From NCBI RefSeq assembly GCF_001517935.1, contig NZ_LOQF01000003.1, positions 1-64,000 of the forward strand: a stretch of DNA of 64,000 nucleotides, written 5' to 3'. Within the stretch, counting starts at the first letter, position 1; each line of letters starts with the position of its first letter. A model generated the notes under the pieces. That model saw only the letters and a list, made by a program, of their open reading frames with translations. It was not told the origin of the DNA and made no database searches. The position numbers and the translations under genes were made by a program. Below, one piece after another: positions 54,896 through 63,637 of this stretch. The stretch comes from Sneathia sanguinegens. Its GTDB lineage: Bacteria > Fusobacteriota > Fusobacteriia > Fusobacteriales > Leptotrichiaceae.

Positions 54896-54924
54896 ATTAT
54901 AGAACAAAATAAAAAAAAGGTCAA
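54896..54924 (-). promoter_or_regulatory. Promoter of barrel copy 2
   Basis: On the minus strand TTGACC and TATAAT are separated by 17 bases, matching the promoter of copy 1. Confidence 0.75.
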
Positions 54925-54952
54925 ATTAATAGGGTGGTAATAAAAAAATATA

Positions 54953-54991
54953 AAAAAAAGTAAATAATTATAAAATAAAAATTTACTTTTT
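54953..54991 (-). terminator. Terminator after the ABC importer operon
   Basis: On the minus strand a stem of about 11 bp (aaaaagtaaat / atttacttttt) with an AT-rich loop is followed by T residues. It lies just after the ABC ATPase stop. Confidence 0.65.
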
Positions 54992-55008
54992 CAAATTGAT
55001 ATAATTGT

Positions 55009-55803
55009 TTAGAAAAGATCTTTATCTGATAGATCAGATAATTTAATTTCTTTTTGCTTAAACATTTCTAAAAGTTTTTCAACTGTCAAAGCTTCCTTCT
55101 CTTTTCCTTTTATGTCAAATATTATAGTCCCATTGTGAAACATTAGTAATCTATTTCCATATTTTATAGCATCTTGCATATTATGTGTTATCATAAAAGC
55201 AATAAGTTTGTTTTTTTCTATAATTTTTTTTGTTTTTTCTAATATTATTTTAGAAGTTTGAGGATCAAGAGCTGCAGTATGTTCATCTAATAAAAGTATT
55301 GCAGGTTTTTTAAGGGTTGCCATAAGTAAAGATAGACATTGTCTTTGACCACCAGATAAGGCTCCAACTCTTGTATAAAGTTGATTTTCAAGACCTAGAC
55401 CCAAATCTTTTAATTGTTCATTGAAATAAGGTATATTTTTTATATCAAGACCAAAGGATAGATTAAAAGGTTTTCCTTTATTCATAGCCATAGATAAATT
55501 TTCCAAGACTACCATAGAAGGAGAAGTCCCTAAGGTTGGATCTTGATAAACTTGTGATATCCATTTTGCTCTTTTATATGACTTAATATTTGTTATATCA
55601 ATACCATTTAATTCAATAGTTCCAGAATCAACAGCAATAGTACCATTTATTATATTTAATAAAGTCGATTTTCCTGCTCCATTACTACCTATAATAGTTA
55701 TAAAATCTCCTTCTTTAGCTTCAAGATTTAAATTAGTAAAAACTTTTTTTTCAGTACCTAATTCAGTTATAAAGGTCTTTTTTATATTTTTTAAATTTAA
55801 CAT
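55009..55803 (-). CDS. ABC transporter ATP-binding protein (TrpX-type system)
   Basis: This is the ATPase subunit of an importer encoded with permease and binding proteins. Walker A is GSNGAGKST, the signature LSGGQRQCLSLLMA, Walker B AILLLDEHTAALDP, and the H-loop ITHNM. At 264 residues it belongs to the COG1101-like group that pairs with COG4120 permeases and COG2984 binding proteins. Those systems include the tryptophan or tyrosine importers of Gram-positive bacteria. The substrate is uncertain. The start overlaps the permease stop. Confidence 0.88.
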   Translation of the reverse strand: MLNLKNIKKTFITELGTEKKVFTNLNLEAKEGDFITIIGSNGAGKSTLLNIINGTIAVDSGTIELNGIDITNIKSYKRAKWISQVYQDPTLGTSPSMVVLENLSMAMNKGKPFNLSFGLDIKNIPYFNEQLKDLGLGLENQLYTRVGALSGGQRQCLSLLMATLKKPAILLLDEHTAALDPQTSKIILEKTKKIIEKNKLIAFMITHNMQDAIKYGNRLLMFHNGTIIFDIKGKEKEALTVEKLLEMFKQKEIKLSDLSDKDLF

Positions 55804-56888
55804 TATTTCACCTTCTTTTTCTTACTATCTATTCCTAGAATAATAGCTAATAATAAGGCAGTGATTATTTTTACATCAGTTGGTTTAATAGATAAATTAG
55901 CTATCATTTGCTCATTAACATGGAAGAAAGTTAAAATTGATTCTGTAAGACCAGCAGATGTAAGAGCAAAGTTAATTATTATATAATAAACAATAGAACC
56001 AACAATAACTATTGAGATGTAATTTATTATTCTTGATTTTTTTATTAGACCTAAGCCAAATATAATAGAAGCTAAACCTATTACCATAGTACCTACTGAA
56101 GAAGAAAGATCTATAACCCTAATATATTGAGTAAATAGTGCACCTGATAAGGCAACTAATGAATTAGATATCATAAGTCCAATAATTTTTAATTTGTTAC
56201 TACTTACACCAAGGCTAGTAACAATATTTTCATTATCTCCTAAGGCTCTTAGTATAAAGCCAAATTTAGATGTTAAGATATAGTCCATAATAAGTTTTAT
56301 AATAAATACAATTATTGCAGTTATAAACATGCTAATATCTTCAGTATAGTAAGTATAATAAGTTAGAACAAAGAAAATAATTAGATATATTACAAAACTT
56401 TTAATAACATAAATATTTTTTTTGATATTATAATCATATAAAAGTTTAAGAATTAAAAGACCTATTGAAATTATTATACATAAAATAAAATGTTTGTCAT
56501 ATGAAACAAGACCATAAATAGTTTTATCAGCATCAACAAAAACACTAGGTTTATCAACAATTCTAGCATTTATACTATAAAGTGTAATCATGGTTAAAAT
56601 ACCAGCTAATAATTTGTCAATTTTACATTTTATATGAAAAATGCTTGTTAATAAACCAGCTAATGCTCCGGCAATTAAAGAAAAGACTAAGCCTAAAAAA
56701 GGTGATACATTAGCTAATGAAAAGTATGCAAAGACAAAACCACCTAAGGGAAAAGAGCCGTCTACTGTTAAGTCTGGGAAATCTAAAATCTTATAAGTAA
56801 TATATACCCCCATAGCCATAATAGAATAAATTAAACCTATTTTTATTGATTCGGGTATAACACTAATAAAAATCAATAAGTCATTCAT
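55803..56888 (-). CDS. ABC transporter permease (TrpX-type system)
   Basis: This is an inner-membrane permease of 361 residues with about nine hydrophobic segments. It has the family's IYSIMAMGVYITYKILDFPDLTVDGSF opening and the loop SKFGFILRALGDNENIVTSLG. It belongs to the COG4120 permeases used with COG2984 binding proteins. It overlaps the binding-protein gene upstream by 4 bases and the ATPase gene downstream by 1. Confidence 0.88.
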   Translation of the reverse strand: MNDLLIFISVIPESIKIGLIYSIMAMGVYITYKILDFPDLTVDGSFPLGGFVFAYFSLANVSPFLGLVFSLIAGALAGLLTSIFHIKCKIDKLLAGILTMITLYSINARIVDKPSVFVDADKTIYGLVSYDKHFILCIIISIGLLILKLLYDYNIKKNIYVIKSFVIYLIIFFVLTYYTYYTEDISMFITAIIVFIIKLIMDYILTSKFGFILRALGDNENIVTSLGVSSNKLKIIGLMISNSLVALSGALFTQYIRVIDLSSSVGTMVIGLASIIFGLGLIKKSRIINYISIVIVGSIVYYIIINFALTSAGLTESILTFFHVNEQMIANLSIKPTDVKIITALLLAIILGIDSKKKKVK

Positions 56889-57781
56889 TGATGTTCCTCC
56901 TTAATTTCAATTCCAAAGTATTTTTCGGTATCTTTATTTACATATAAATGAGGGTTAGCCTCTTCTATAGGAATATCTTTTGGATTTTTACCATTTTTAA
57001 TTTCAAGTATCATAAGACCTGTTTTTTTACCTAATTCATAATAATCTACACTGTATGCAAATAAAGCACCTAATTTTACAGAAGAATTTTCAGAAGTAAT
57101 AAGAGGTTTCTTTTCTTTCTTTGCAATATCAATTAAATATGAAATATTAGAAACCATTAAATTATCTGTAGGAATGTAGATAGCATCTGCTTTTTTAATA
57201 AGATTACTAACAACTTGTGGTATTTCAGATGAAGATGTAGCACTACCTTTTAATATGTGTAGTCCTCTTTTGCTTGCTTCATTTTCAATAGTTTCAACCT
57301 GTGAGATAGAATTTAATTCAGAGCCACAATAAAATATGGCAATATTTTTCGTATTAGGAAAATATTTTAATAATAAATCAAGTTGTTTATCAACACAAGT
57401 TAAATTATCTGAAGTTCCTGTAACATTGGGAGCAAGTAATTTAGCTTGCTTAGGATCTGAAACTGCTGCAAAAACTAAAGGAGTTTTAGTATTTACACTT
57501 TTTAAAGCTTGAGCTGACATAGTTCCTATTCCTACTACCAAAGACTTATTTCCTGATTTGAATGTGTTTGCAATTAAATTTGCAGTACTAAGTTCTCCAT
57601 TAGCAATTTTAACATCAATAGCTATATTCTTATCTTTTAAAGTATCTTTAATACCTTCTTCTACAAGATTAAGAGAAGGATGAGATACAACTTTTGAAAT
57701 ACCTACCTTGAAATGTTCAGGAGATTTTTTACAAGAAAATAGTAAAATTGAAATTAGAATTAAGTAAAAAAATTTTTTCAT
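56885..57781 (-). CDS. ABC substrate-binding lipoprotein (TrpX-like), second copy
   Basis: This 298-residue lipoprotein has a signal peptide ending LLFSC (acylated cysteine about residue 17) and a two-lobed periplasmic-binding fold of COG2984 type. Blocks are SHPSLNLVEEGIKDTL, GTMSAQALKSVNTKTPLVFAAVSDP and the DAIYIPTDNLMVSNI stretch. The gene upstream is a paralogue. The binding pocket residues cannot be assigned from sequence alone, and the substrate (perhaps an aromatic amino acid) is inferred from relatives. Confidence 0.88.
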   Translation of the reverse strand: MKKFFYLILISILLFSCKKSPEHFKVGISKVVSHPSLNLVEEGIKDTLKDKNIAIDVKIANGELSTANLIANTFKSGNKSLVVGIGTMSAQALKSVNTKTPLVFAAVSDPKQAKLLAPNVTGTSDNLTCVDKQLDLLLKYFPNTKNIAIFYCGSELNSISQVETIENEASKRGLHILKGSATSSSEIPQVVSNLIKKADAIYIPTDNLMVSNISYLIDIAKKEKKPLITSENSSVKLGALFAYSVDYYELGKKTGLMILEIKNGKNPKDIPIEEANPHLYVNKDTEKYFGIEIKEEHQ

Positions 57782-57791
57782 ACTTGACCTC

Positions 57792-58709
57792 CTATTTTAA
57801 ATTAGGCAAAGAAATTCCTAATTTTTTTTGAGTTTCTTTATTTATTTCAATGTCGTTTAGGGGCATATTAATTATAGGCAAGTTGGAAATATTTTTTTTG
57901 TTATATAAAATATCAATAGCCATATTAGCAGCCTGTTTACCTAAGTCATAGTAATTTATACCTTTAGTTATTAATGCACCACCTTCAACATGAGCTTTTT
58001 CAGAACCAAAAACTATCTTTTTTTGCTTTATAGCTTCAGCTGTTATAATAGGCATAACAGAAGCTATTAAGTTATCTGTTGGTGTATAAATAGCATCTGT
58101 TTGTGAGATTAACAGTTTGATAGCTTGAGGAACTTCATTTATTTGTGTAACACTTTTAGTAACAAGGTTAATATTTAGATTTTTACAAGCTATTTGTAAT
58201 TGATTAATTGTAGCTTTTGAATTAGCTTCAGATGAATTATATAAAACACCAATACTTTTGATATCTTTGTTTATTTGCTTTAATAATTTAAGTTGTTCTA
58301 AAATGTCAACATAATCTGTAACTCCAGTAATATTTTTAGCTATTAAACCTGCATCATGAGGATCAGTTACAGCTGAAAAAATAATGGGGATGCTAGTTGT
58401 TTCACTTAAACAAGCTTGAGCACTTGGTGTTGCTATAGCATAGATTAAGTCAACCTTTTCTCTTACAAAATTACTTGCTATAATTTTTGCTGTAGTTAAT
58501 TCGGCATTTGCATTTTTTTCTATAAATGTTACCTTATATTTATCGTTTTTAAATTGTTCTTCAAAGCCTTCTTTTGCCCTATCTAAGGCAGGATGAGCTA
58601 CAAATTGGATTATTCCTATTTTTATCGTATCTTTATGAACAGATTTAGGCTTTTTTAGACAAGAAAAACAAAGAAAAAAAGTTAAAATCAATAGTATTAT
58701 TTTTTTCAT
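57792..58709 (-). CDS. ABC substrate-binding lipoprotein (TrpX-like), first copy
   Basis: This paralogue of the next gene (305 residues) has a lipobox LCFSC and the same COG2984 fold: AHPALDRAKEGFEEQF, IATPSAQACLSETTSIPIIFSAVTDP and DAIYTPTDNLIASVMP. Two binding proteins with one permease suggest a broadened substrate range or different affinities. The start overlaps the pulA stop by 4 bases, tying the importer to the pullulanase gene. Confidence 0.88.
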   Translation of the reverse strand: MKKIILLILTFFLCFSCLKKPKSVHKDTIKIGIIQFVAHPALDRAKEGFEEQFKNDKYKVTFIEKNANAELTTAKIIASNFVREKVDLIYAIATPSAQACLSETTSIPIIFSAVTDPHDAGLIAKNITGVTDYVDILEQLKLLKQINKDIKSIGVLYNSSEANSKATINQLQIACKNLNINLVTKSVTQINEVPQAIKLLISQTDAIYTPTDNLIASVMPIITAEAIKQKKIVFGSEKAHVEGGALITKGINYYDLGKQAANMAIDILYNKKNISNLPIINMPLNDIEINKETQKKLGISLPNLK

Positions 58710-60547
58710 TTTTCCACCTTTTTAAGAATTAAAAGATTTAAAGAAGTAACATTGATGGCTTTGCTAACAATTATATTATTTTTTGAAAAACTATAATTTG
58801 AAGCAATCAACTCATATTCTCCTTCAAAATCCTTGAATTGTTTTGTTTTCTTTGAAGAATTAGCTAGAATGATGAAAGATCCTAGACTAAAGGCAATGAA
58901 ATTTTTAGAAAATTTCAATAATTTAAAGACCTTTTCTATTTCATCATAGGAATCTAAGCGAAATATTGGATTATTTTTTCTAAATTTGATTAGATCTTGT
59001 ACATATTCCACATATTTTTTATTAGATTTCATTCTAGTCCAATCAAATAAGTTTATTTTATCGCTAGACTTATATGAATTTTCTATTTTATTTTTTGTTC
59101 TAAAAAATTCTTGTCCTGAATGTATAAATGGTATTCCTTGTGATAAAAGAATTAAAGAAGTAGCCATTTTATGCATTTTTTTTATGTTATTTATATTTTC
59201 TCCTTCTTTTGAAAGTGTTAATTGATCAAATAGTGTGTAATCATCATGAGATTCAACATATTGAACTAATTGATTTGGACTAGTGTATGAATAAAGTCCA
59301 CTACCACCTTTTATTGAGTTTATCAAACTTTCTTTTTTTGAAGACCATGAATTTACAAAACCTAAACTTAATTCTTCATAAGTAGAACCTTTTAAATCAT
59401 TTCTTATATTATCATTGAAAAAGGCAATATTTTTTAATTTATCAGCATTAGTTTGTGTAGCCATTTGATCTTTAGGTAAATCTGTATTCAAATGCCAACC
59501 TTCTCCAAGTAAAATAATACTTTTATCTATTTTATCAAGTTCTTTTCTTATTTCTTGCATAGTAGTAACATCTAATAAGCCCATCAAATCAAATCTAAAG
59601 CCATCTAATTTGAATTCTTTTGCCCAATATACAACACTATCTACAATATATTTTCTTATCATTAAATGATCACTAGCTACATCATTACCACAGGCAGAAC
59701 CATTTGAGAAGTTTCCAATATCATCTTTTCTGAAGCCATAATTAGGAACTAATTTTTCAAAGCTATGTTGCATAGCATCAAAAACATGATTGTATACAAC
59801 ATCCATAATTACCCGAATACCATTATCATGTAAGGTCTTAATTGCAGTTTTTAATTCTTTAATTCTAAGGCTTGGTTTTGTTGGATCAGTTGCAAAAGCT
59901 CCTTCAACTACATTATAATTTACAGGATCATAACCCCAATTATATTTTTCTAAAGGCTTTAATTCATTTACAGATTCAGAACTAAAGTTGAATATAGGCA
60001 TAAGTTGCACATGAGTAATACCTAAATTTTTTAAATATTTAAGGGCCTTAGTTTCACAAAGTCCTAAAAATTGAGCCTTATGTTTGAAGGAAGCTTTTTC
60101 ATCTACTGTGAAATCACGAACACTCATTTCATAAATTATTGCATCAGTAGCTTTTGAAAAGCTTTTCATTCTATTAAAATTTCTTGGATTAGTTTTTGCT
60201 AAATTTACTACTACACCTTTTTCACCATTAACTGTTGTAGCTTTCACATAAGGATCTACGGCGATATTTACGATATTATCAAAATGAACTTGATAATTGT
60301 AGATAAAACCATCTAAATCTCCCTTTAAAGTAAGCGAAAATACACCATCTTTTCCTTTGATCATGGGATGTAGACTGGTAGTGTTGTCCTTTTTATATTC
60401 TATTAAATTTAATTCTGTAGCTGTTGGAGACCAAACATTGAAAGTTGTTTTGGTTTTTGAATATATAGGTCCAAGTTCTTTAGTAGTATAAAATAGTTTG
60501 TCAATAGCATATATTCTAAGATTATAATTTATTCTTTTTGTATTCAT
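58706..60547 (-). CDS. pulA: Type I pullulanase
   Basis: Pullulanase hydrolyses alpha-1,6 bonds of pullulan, glycogen or branched maltodextrins. The 613-residue protein has an N-terminal CBM48-like domain and the GH13 barrel with the type I signature YNWGYDPVNY. The catalytic aspartate is in GFRFDLMGLLD, the acid/base glutamate in ILLGEGW, and the third carboxylate in VESHDDYTLFD. There is no signal peptide, so it works in the cytoplasm, presumably on glycogen or imported maltodextrins. Its neighbours are flavodoxin and the ABC importer. Confidence 0.95.
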   Translation of the reverse strand: MNTKRINYNLRIYAIDKLFYTTKELGPIYSKTKTTFNVWSPTATELNLIEYKKDNTTSLHPMIKGKDGVFSLTLKGDLDGFIYNYQVHFDNIVNIAVDPYVKATTVNGEKGVVVNLAKTNPRNFNRMKSFSKATDAIIYEMSVRDFTVDEKASFKHKAQFLGLCETKALKYLKNLGITHVQLMPIFNFSSESVNELKPLEKYNWGYDPVNYNVVEGAFATDPTKPSLRIKELKTAIKTLHDNGIRVIMDVVYNHVFDAMQHSFEKLVPNYGFRKDDIGNFSNGSACGNDVASDHLMIRKYIVDSVVYWAKEFKLDGFRFDLMGLLDVTTMQEIRKELDKIDKSIILLGEGWHLNTDLPKDQMATQTNADKLKNIAFFNDNIRNDLKGSTYEELSLGFVNSWSSKKESLINSIKGGSGLYSYTSPNQLVQYVESHDDYTLFDQLTLSKEGENINNIKKMHKMATSLILLSQGIPFIHSGQEFFRTKNKIENSYKSSDKINLFDWTRMKSNKKYVEYVQDLIKFRKNNPIFRLDSYDEIEKVFKLLKFSKNFIAFSLGSFIILANSSKKTKQFKDFEGEYELIASNYSFSKNNIIVSKAINVTSLNLLILKKVEK

Positions 60548-60560
60548 GAATTCCCTCTTT

Positions 60561-61049
60561 CTAATGGATATATTTATCTAAAGTTTTTAGCCAATTTTCA
60601 ATTCTTTCTTCTGTTTTTTCAGGTTCATTCATATGATCAATAGGTAGACCTAAAAATTTACCATCAATTATTGCAATAGAGGCAACAAAATCATAACCAT
60701 CTGTTGGAACCATACCTACTATATTAGCACCAGCTTTTTTACATTTGTCATATAGCAATCTAAGCCCATCAACAAAGGTATCTGCAAAGGCAACAGCATC
60801 ACCAGTACCTAATAGAGCAATGGGTTTACCATTAAAACGAGGTAGTTCATCAATTACTGCCATCCAATCATCTTGTATATCTCCTAAACCCCATGTTGAA
60901 GCACAAAGGATTAAAAAATCAAAATCATTTATATTATCTATTCCATTTGCAACATCAAAAAGTTCAGAACCTTCTATTTTATCGCTTACAATTTGTGCTA
61001 CTTCTTCTGTAACACCTGTAGTTGTTCCGTAAAAAATACCGACTGACAT
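60561..61049 (-). CDS. Flavodoxin
   Basis: This 162-residue FMN-binding electron carrier has the phosphate-binding loop YGTTTGVTEEVAQ. The aromatic-flanked CASTWGLGDIQDDW and the LGTGDAVAFADTFVDGL stretch contribute the flavin pocket. It is of the long-chain type by length. Such proteins replace ferredoxin in low iron or feed electrons to biosynthetic enzymes. It follows recJ closely. Confidence 0.94.
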   Translation of the reverse strand: MSVGIFYGTTTGVTEEVAQIVSDKIEGSELFDVANGIDNINDFDFLILCASTWGLGDIQDDWMAVIDELPRFNGKPIALLGTGDAVAFADTFVDGLRLLYDKCKKAGANIVGMVPTDGYDFVASIAIIDGKFLGLPIDHMNEPEKTEERIENWLKTLDKYIH

Positions 61050-61057
61050 AAATCCTC

Positions 61058-63637
61058 CTATAAAATTTCATATATACTTTCATCTGAAAGTATAATTTCA
61101 TTATTTTTAATTTTTTCTATAAAGTTCTTTTTATCTTCAAAAGATAAAAAAGAAGTGTAAATATTTTCATTTCCATATATTTTAACATTTTCTTTAGATA
61201 ATTTTAATATATTTTTTGGTAAATTTACTTTATTTTTTACAGAGTAAAAATCCTTAAATTCATCAATTTTATCATCTAAAAGTATAACTTGTTTGAAAGC
61301 ACTAAGATCAATTTCTTTATCATATGTATTTCTATCTAGTATAGCATAAGGTGCTGTAGGCTCTTTTGTTGTGAAATAAGCTAATCTTTGATTGGTTAAT
61401 AAGTTATTATTCTTAGTCAAAAGACAGGTTGAAAAGCCCTTTAAATTATTATACATTGCAAAAGTAAGGTAAATATTAGCACTTAAAGGTGTATTTATAT
61501 TTTTAGAACTTAATAGTATATTTTTATGTTTTTTATACAAAGCAGACAAAGCTAACTTTGTTGTACTATCATAATCAAGATAAGAAATTAATTCTTTTTT
61601 TATATATTTAAAAATATTTATATCATTTTTTTTAAAACATAACAAGTCAAATTTTCTCAAAATTAAAATATCTACAGAAAATATATCATTTATATTAGTA
61701 GTTTTAATAACTTTTATTTTAAAATTAAAATTGTATAATTTATTTAATTGATAAAGCAATCTTGAGATATTATAATCTAATTTACCCAAGAAATTATTCC
61801 CCTTATATATGCTCAATCTTTGAGTATGATAACTTATATCTAATATTTCATCCTTATTTAAAATACAATTAGAATAAAATATTGATTTCATTGGGAATGA
61901 AGTTTCATGTAAAGATTTTAAGAAACTTAGACCATCATCACTTAATTTTGATTCTTTCATATCATCTATTAAAACTTTTGTATAGTATTTTCCATTGTAT
62001 AGATTTAAATTTATTTTATATACTATATCATAAAATATTCCTTTATTTATTTTATCAATTAAAGAAGCCTTAGAAAACCATACTGCTCCCTTATTAACAA
62101 AACCTTTTTGTGAAAAATCAAAACTTAAATGTGTTTTATCTTGACCTATTACTTTTGAGTTTTCAACTATAATATTTTTAGTTAAAAATGTTGGATTAGG
62201 ATTACCAAAACCAAAAGGTTTTAATAATTCAAGTATCCTATAAAATTCATAAGAAATTTTTTGAATAGGAATAGCCTTATCAATTTCTATTAATTTACAA
62301 AAATCTGCTTCTTTTAAATATTTTTTTGCATAAGCATTAATCTTCTCTTTGAATTTTTTAATATTTTTAATTTCTATAGTAAAACCTGCTGCACCAACAT
62401 GACCACCATAACGAACAAGTAAATCACCACAGTGTTGTAAAGCTTTAGTAATATCAAAATTAGGAATACTTCTACAAGAAGCAACGGCTATACCTTCGTC
62501 CTTTTTTTCTTCTAAAATAATACAAGGTTTAAAATATATATCAACAAATTTTGCTGCTACGATACCTATAACACCATGATGATACAGTGGACTTGAACTT
62601 ATTAAAATATAGTCTTTTTCATTTTTTTCTATTTCTTTTTTTGCTAGATTAAAAATATCATTTTGTATTTTTTTTCTCTCTGAATTTTTAAGAAGTAATT
62701 CTTCTATTATAGCTTCAATTTCACGAGCATTTTGAGAAATAAGAAGATGGACAACTAATTTTGCATCTTGTAATCTACCAGCAGCATTGAAAATTGGACA
62801 AATTGTAAAGGCAACATCTCCAACAGAAAAATCATCTATTTTATCTTGAAATACTTTATTTATTAGCAATTTAAGACCTAGATTTTTTGTGTTTTGTAGT
62901 TGTTTTAGACCATATTTTACAATTATTCTATTTTCTTGAACTAAGGGTACAACATCTGCTATAGTTCCAAGACTAACAAGATCTATATAGTCAAGGGCTT
63001 CTTCATACATATCTTTTCTTTTGAATAATTCTAAAACTAGCATAAAAGCTGTACCTACACCAGCTAATTCCTTGAAAGGATATTTATTCTCCAATCTTTT
63101 TGGATTTACAACAGCATAGGCATTTGGGACTACTGGATCAAGTAAATTATGGTGATCGGTAACTATAACTGTTAAACCTAAAGAATTTGCATAGTTAATT
63201 TCTTTGTATGAGGTAATTCCACAATCAACAGTTATTATTAAATCGGCACCATTATCTTTTATTTGCTTTATAGCTTGATTATTAAGACCATAACCTTCAT
63301 CTCTTATTGGAATATAGAAATCAATATTTTTAGCTCCTAATTTTTTAAAGGCTAGGTATAGAATAGACGTGGAAGTAATACCGTCCACGTCATAATCTCC
63401 ATATATGCAAATCTTTTCATCATTAGATATAGCAACAAAAATTCTTTCAACAGCCTTTTCTAAATCTGTTAGTAGAAGAGGGTCGTGCAAATTTTTGATG
63501 TTAGGTTGTATAAAATTAATAATATCTTCTTTTTTTGTAATACCTCTTGTTGCTAAAATATTTAAAATATCTTTATCTATGGGTAAAGAAGTAATTTGTG
63601 CTTTCTTTTCTTTTAAAACCCATTTAGTATTTTGCAT
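61058..63637 (-). CDS. recJ: Single-stranded-DNA exonuclease RecJ
   Basis: RecJ degrades single-stranded DNA 5'-3' in recombination and repair. The DHH metal motifs are clear: IYGDYDVDGITSTSILYLAF, DLIITVDCGIT, VIVTDHHN and the DHHA1 part HHGVIGIVAAKFV with CGDLLVRYGGHVGAAGFTI. An OB domain follows. At 859 residues the protein is longer than E. coli RecJ (577); the additional ~300 C-terminal residues resemble the extended RecJ of some low-GC bacteria. The start is 1 base after the DUF3298 stop. Confidence 0.95.
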   Translation of the reverse strand: MQNTKWVLKEKKAQITSLPIDKDILNILATRGITKKEDIINFIQPNIKNLHDPLLLTDLEKAVERIFVAISNDEKICIYGDYDVDGITSTSILYLAFKKLGAKNIDFYIPIRDEGYGLNNQAIKQIKDNGADLIITVDCGITSYKEINYANSLGLTVIVTDHHNLLDPVVPNAYAVVNPKRLENKYPFKELAGVGTAFMLVLELFKRKDMYEEALDYIDLVSLGTIADVVPLVQENRIIVKYGLKQLQNTKNLGLKLLINKVFQDKIDDFSVGDVAFTICPIFNAAGRLQDAKLVVHLLISQNAREIEAIIEELLLKNSERKKIQNDIFNLAKKEIEKNEKDYILISSSPLYHHGVIGIVAAKFVDIYFKPCIILEEKKDEGIAVASCRSIPNFDITKALQHCGDLLVRYGGHVGAAGFTIEIKNIKKFKEKINAYAKKYLKEADFCKLIEIDKAIPIQKISYEFYRILELLKPFGFGNPNPTFLTKNIIVENSKVIGQDKTHLSFDFSQKGFVNKGAVWFSKASLIDKINKGIFYDIVYKINLNLYNGKYYTKVLIDDMKESKLSDDGLSFLKSLHETSFPMKSIFYSNCILNKDEILDISYHTQRLSIYKGNNFLGKLDYNISRLLYQLNKLYNFNFKIKVIKTTNINDIFSVDILILRKFDLLCFKKNDINIFKYIKKELISYLDYDSTTKLALSALYKKHKNILLSSKNINTPLSANIYLTFAMYNNLKGFSTCLLTKNNNLLTNQRLAYFTTKEPTAPYAILDRNTYDKEIDLSAFKQVILLDDKIDEFKDFYSVKNKVNLPKNILKLSKENVKIYGNENIYTSFLSFEDKKNFIEKIKNNEIILSDESIYEIL

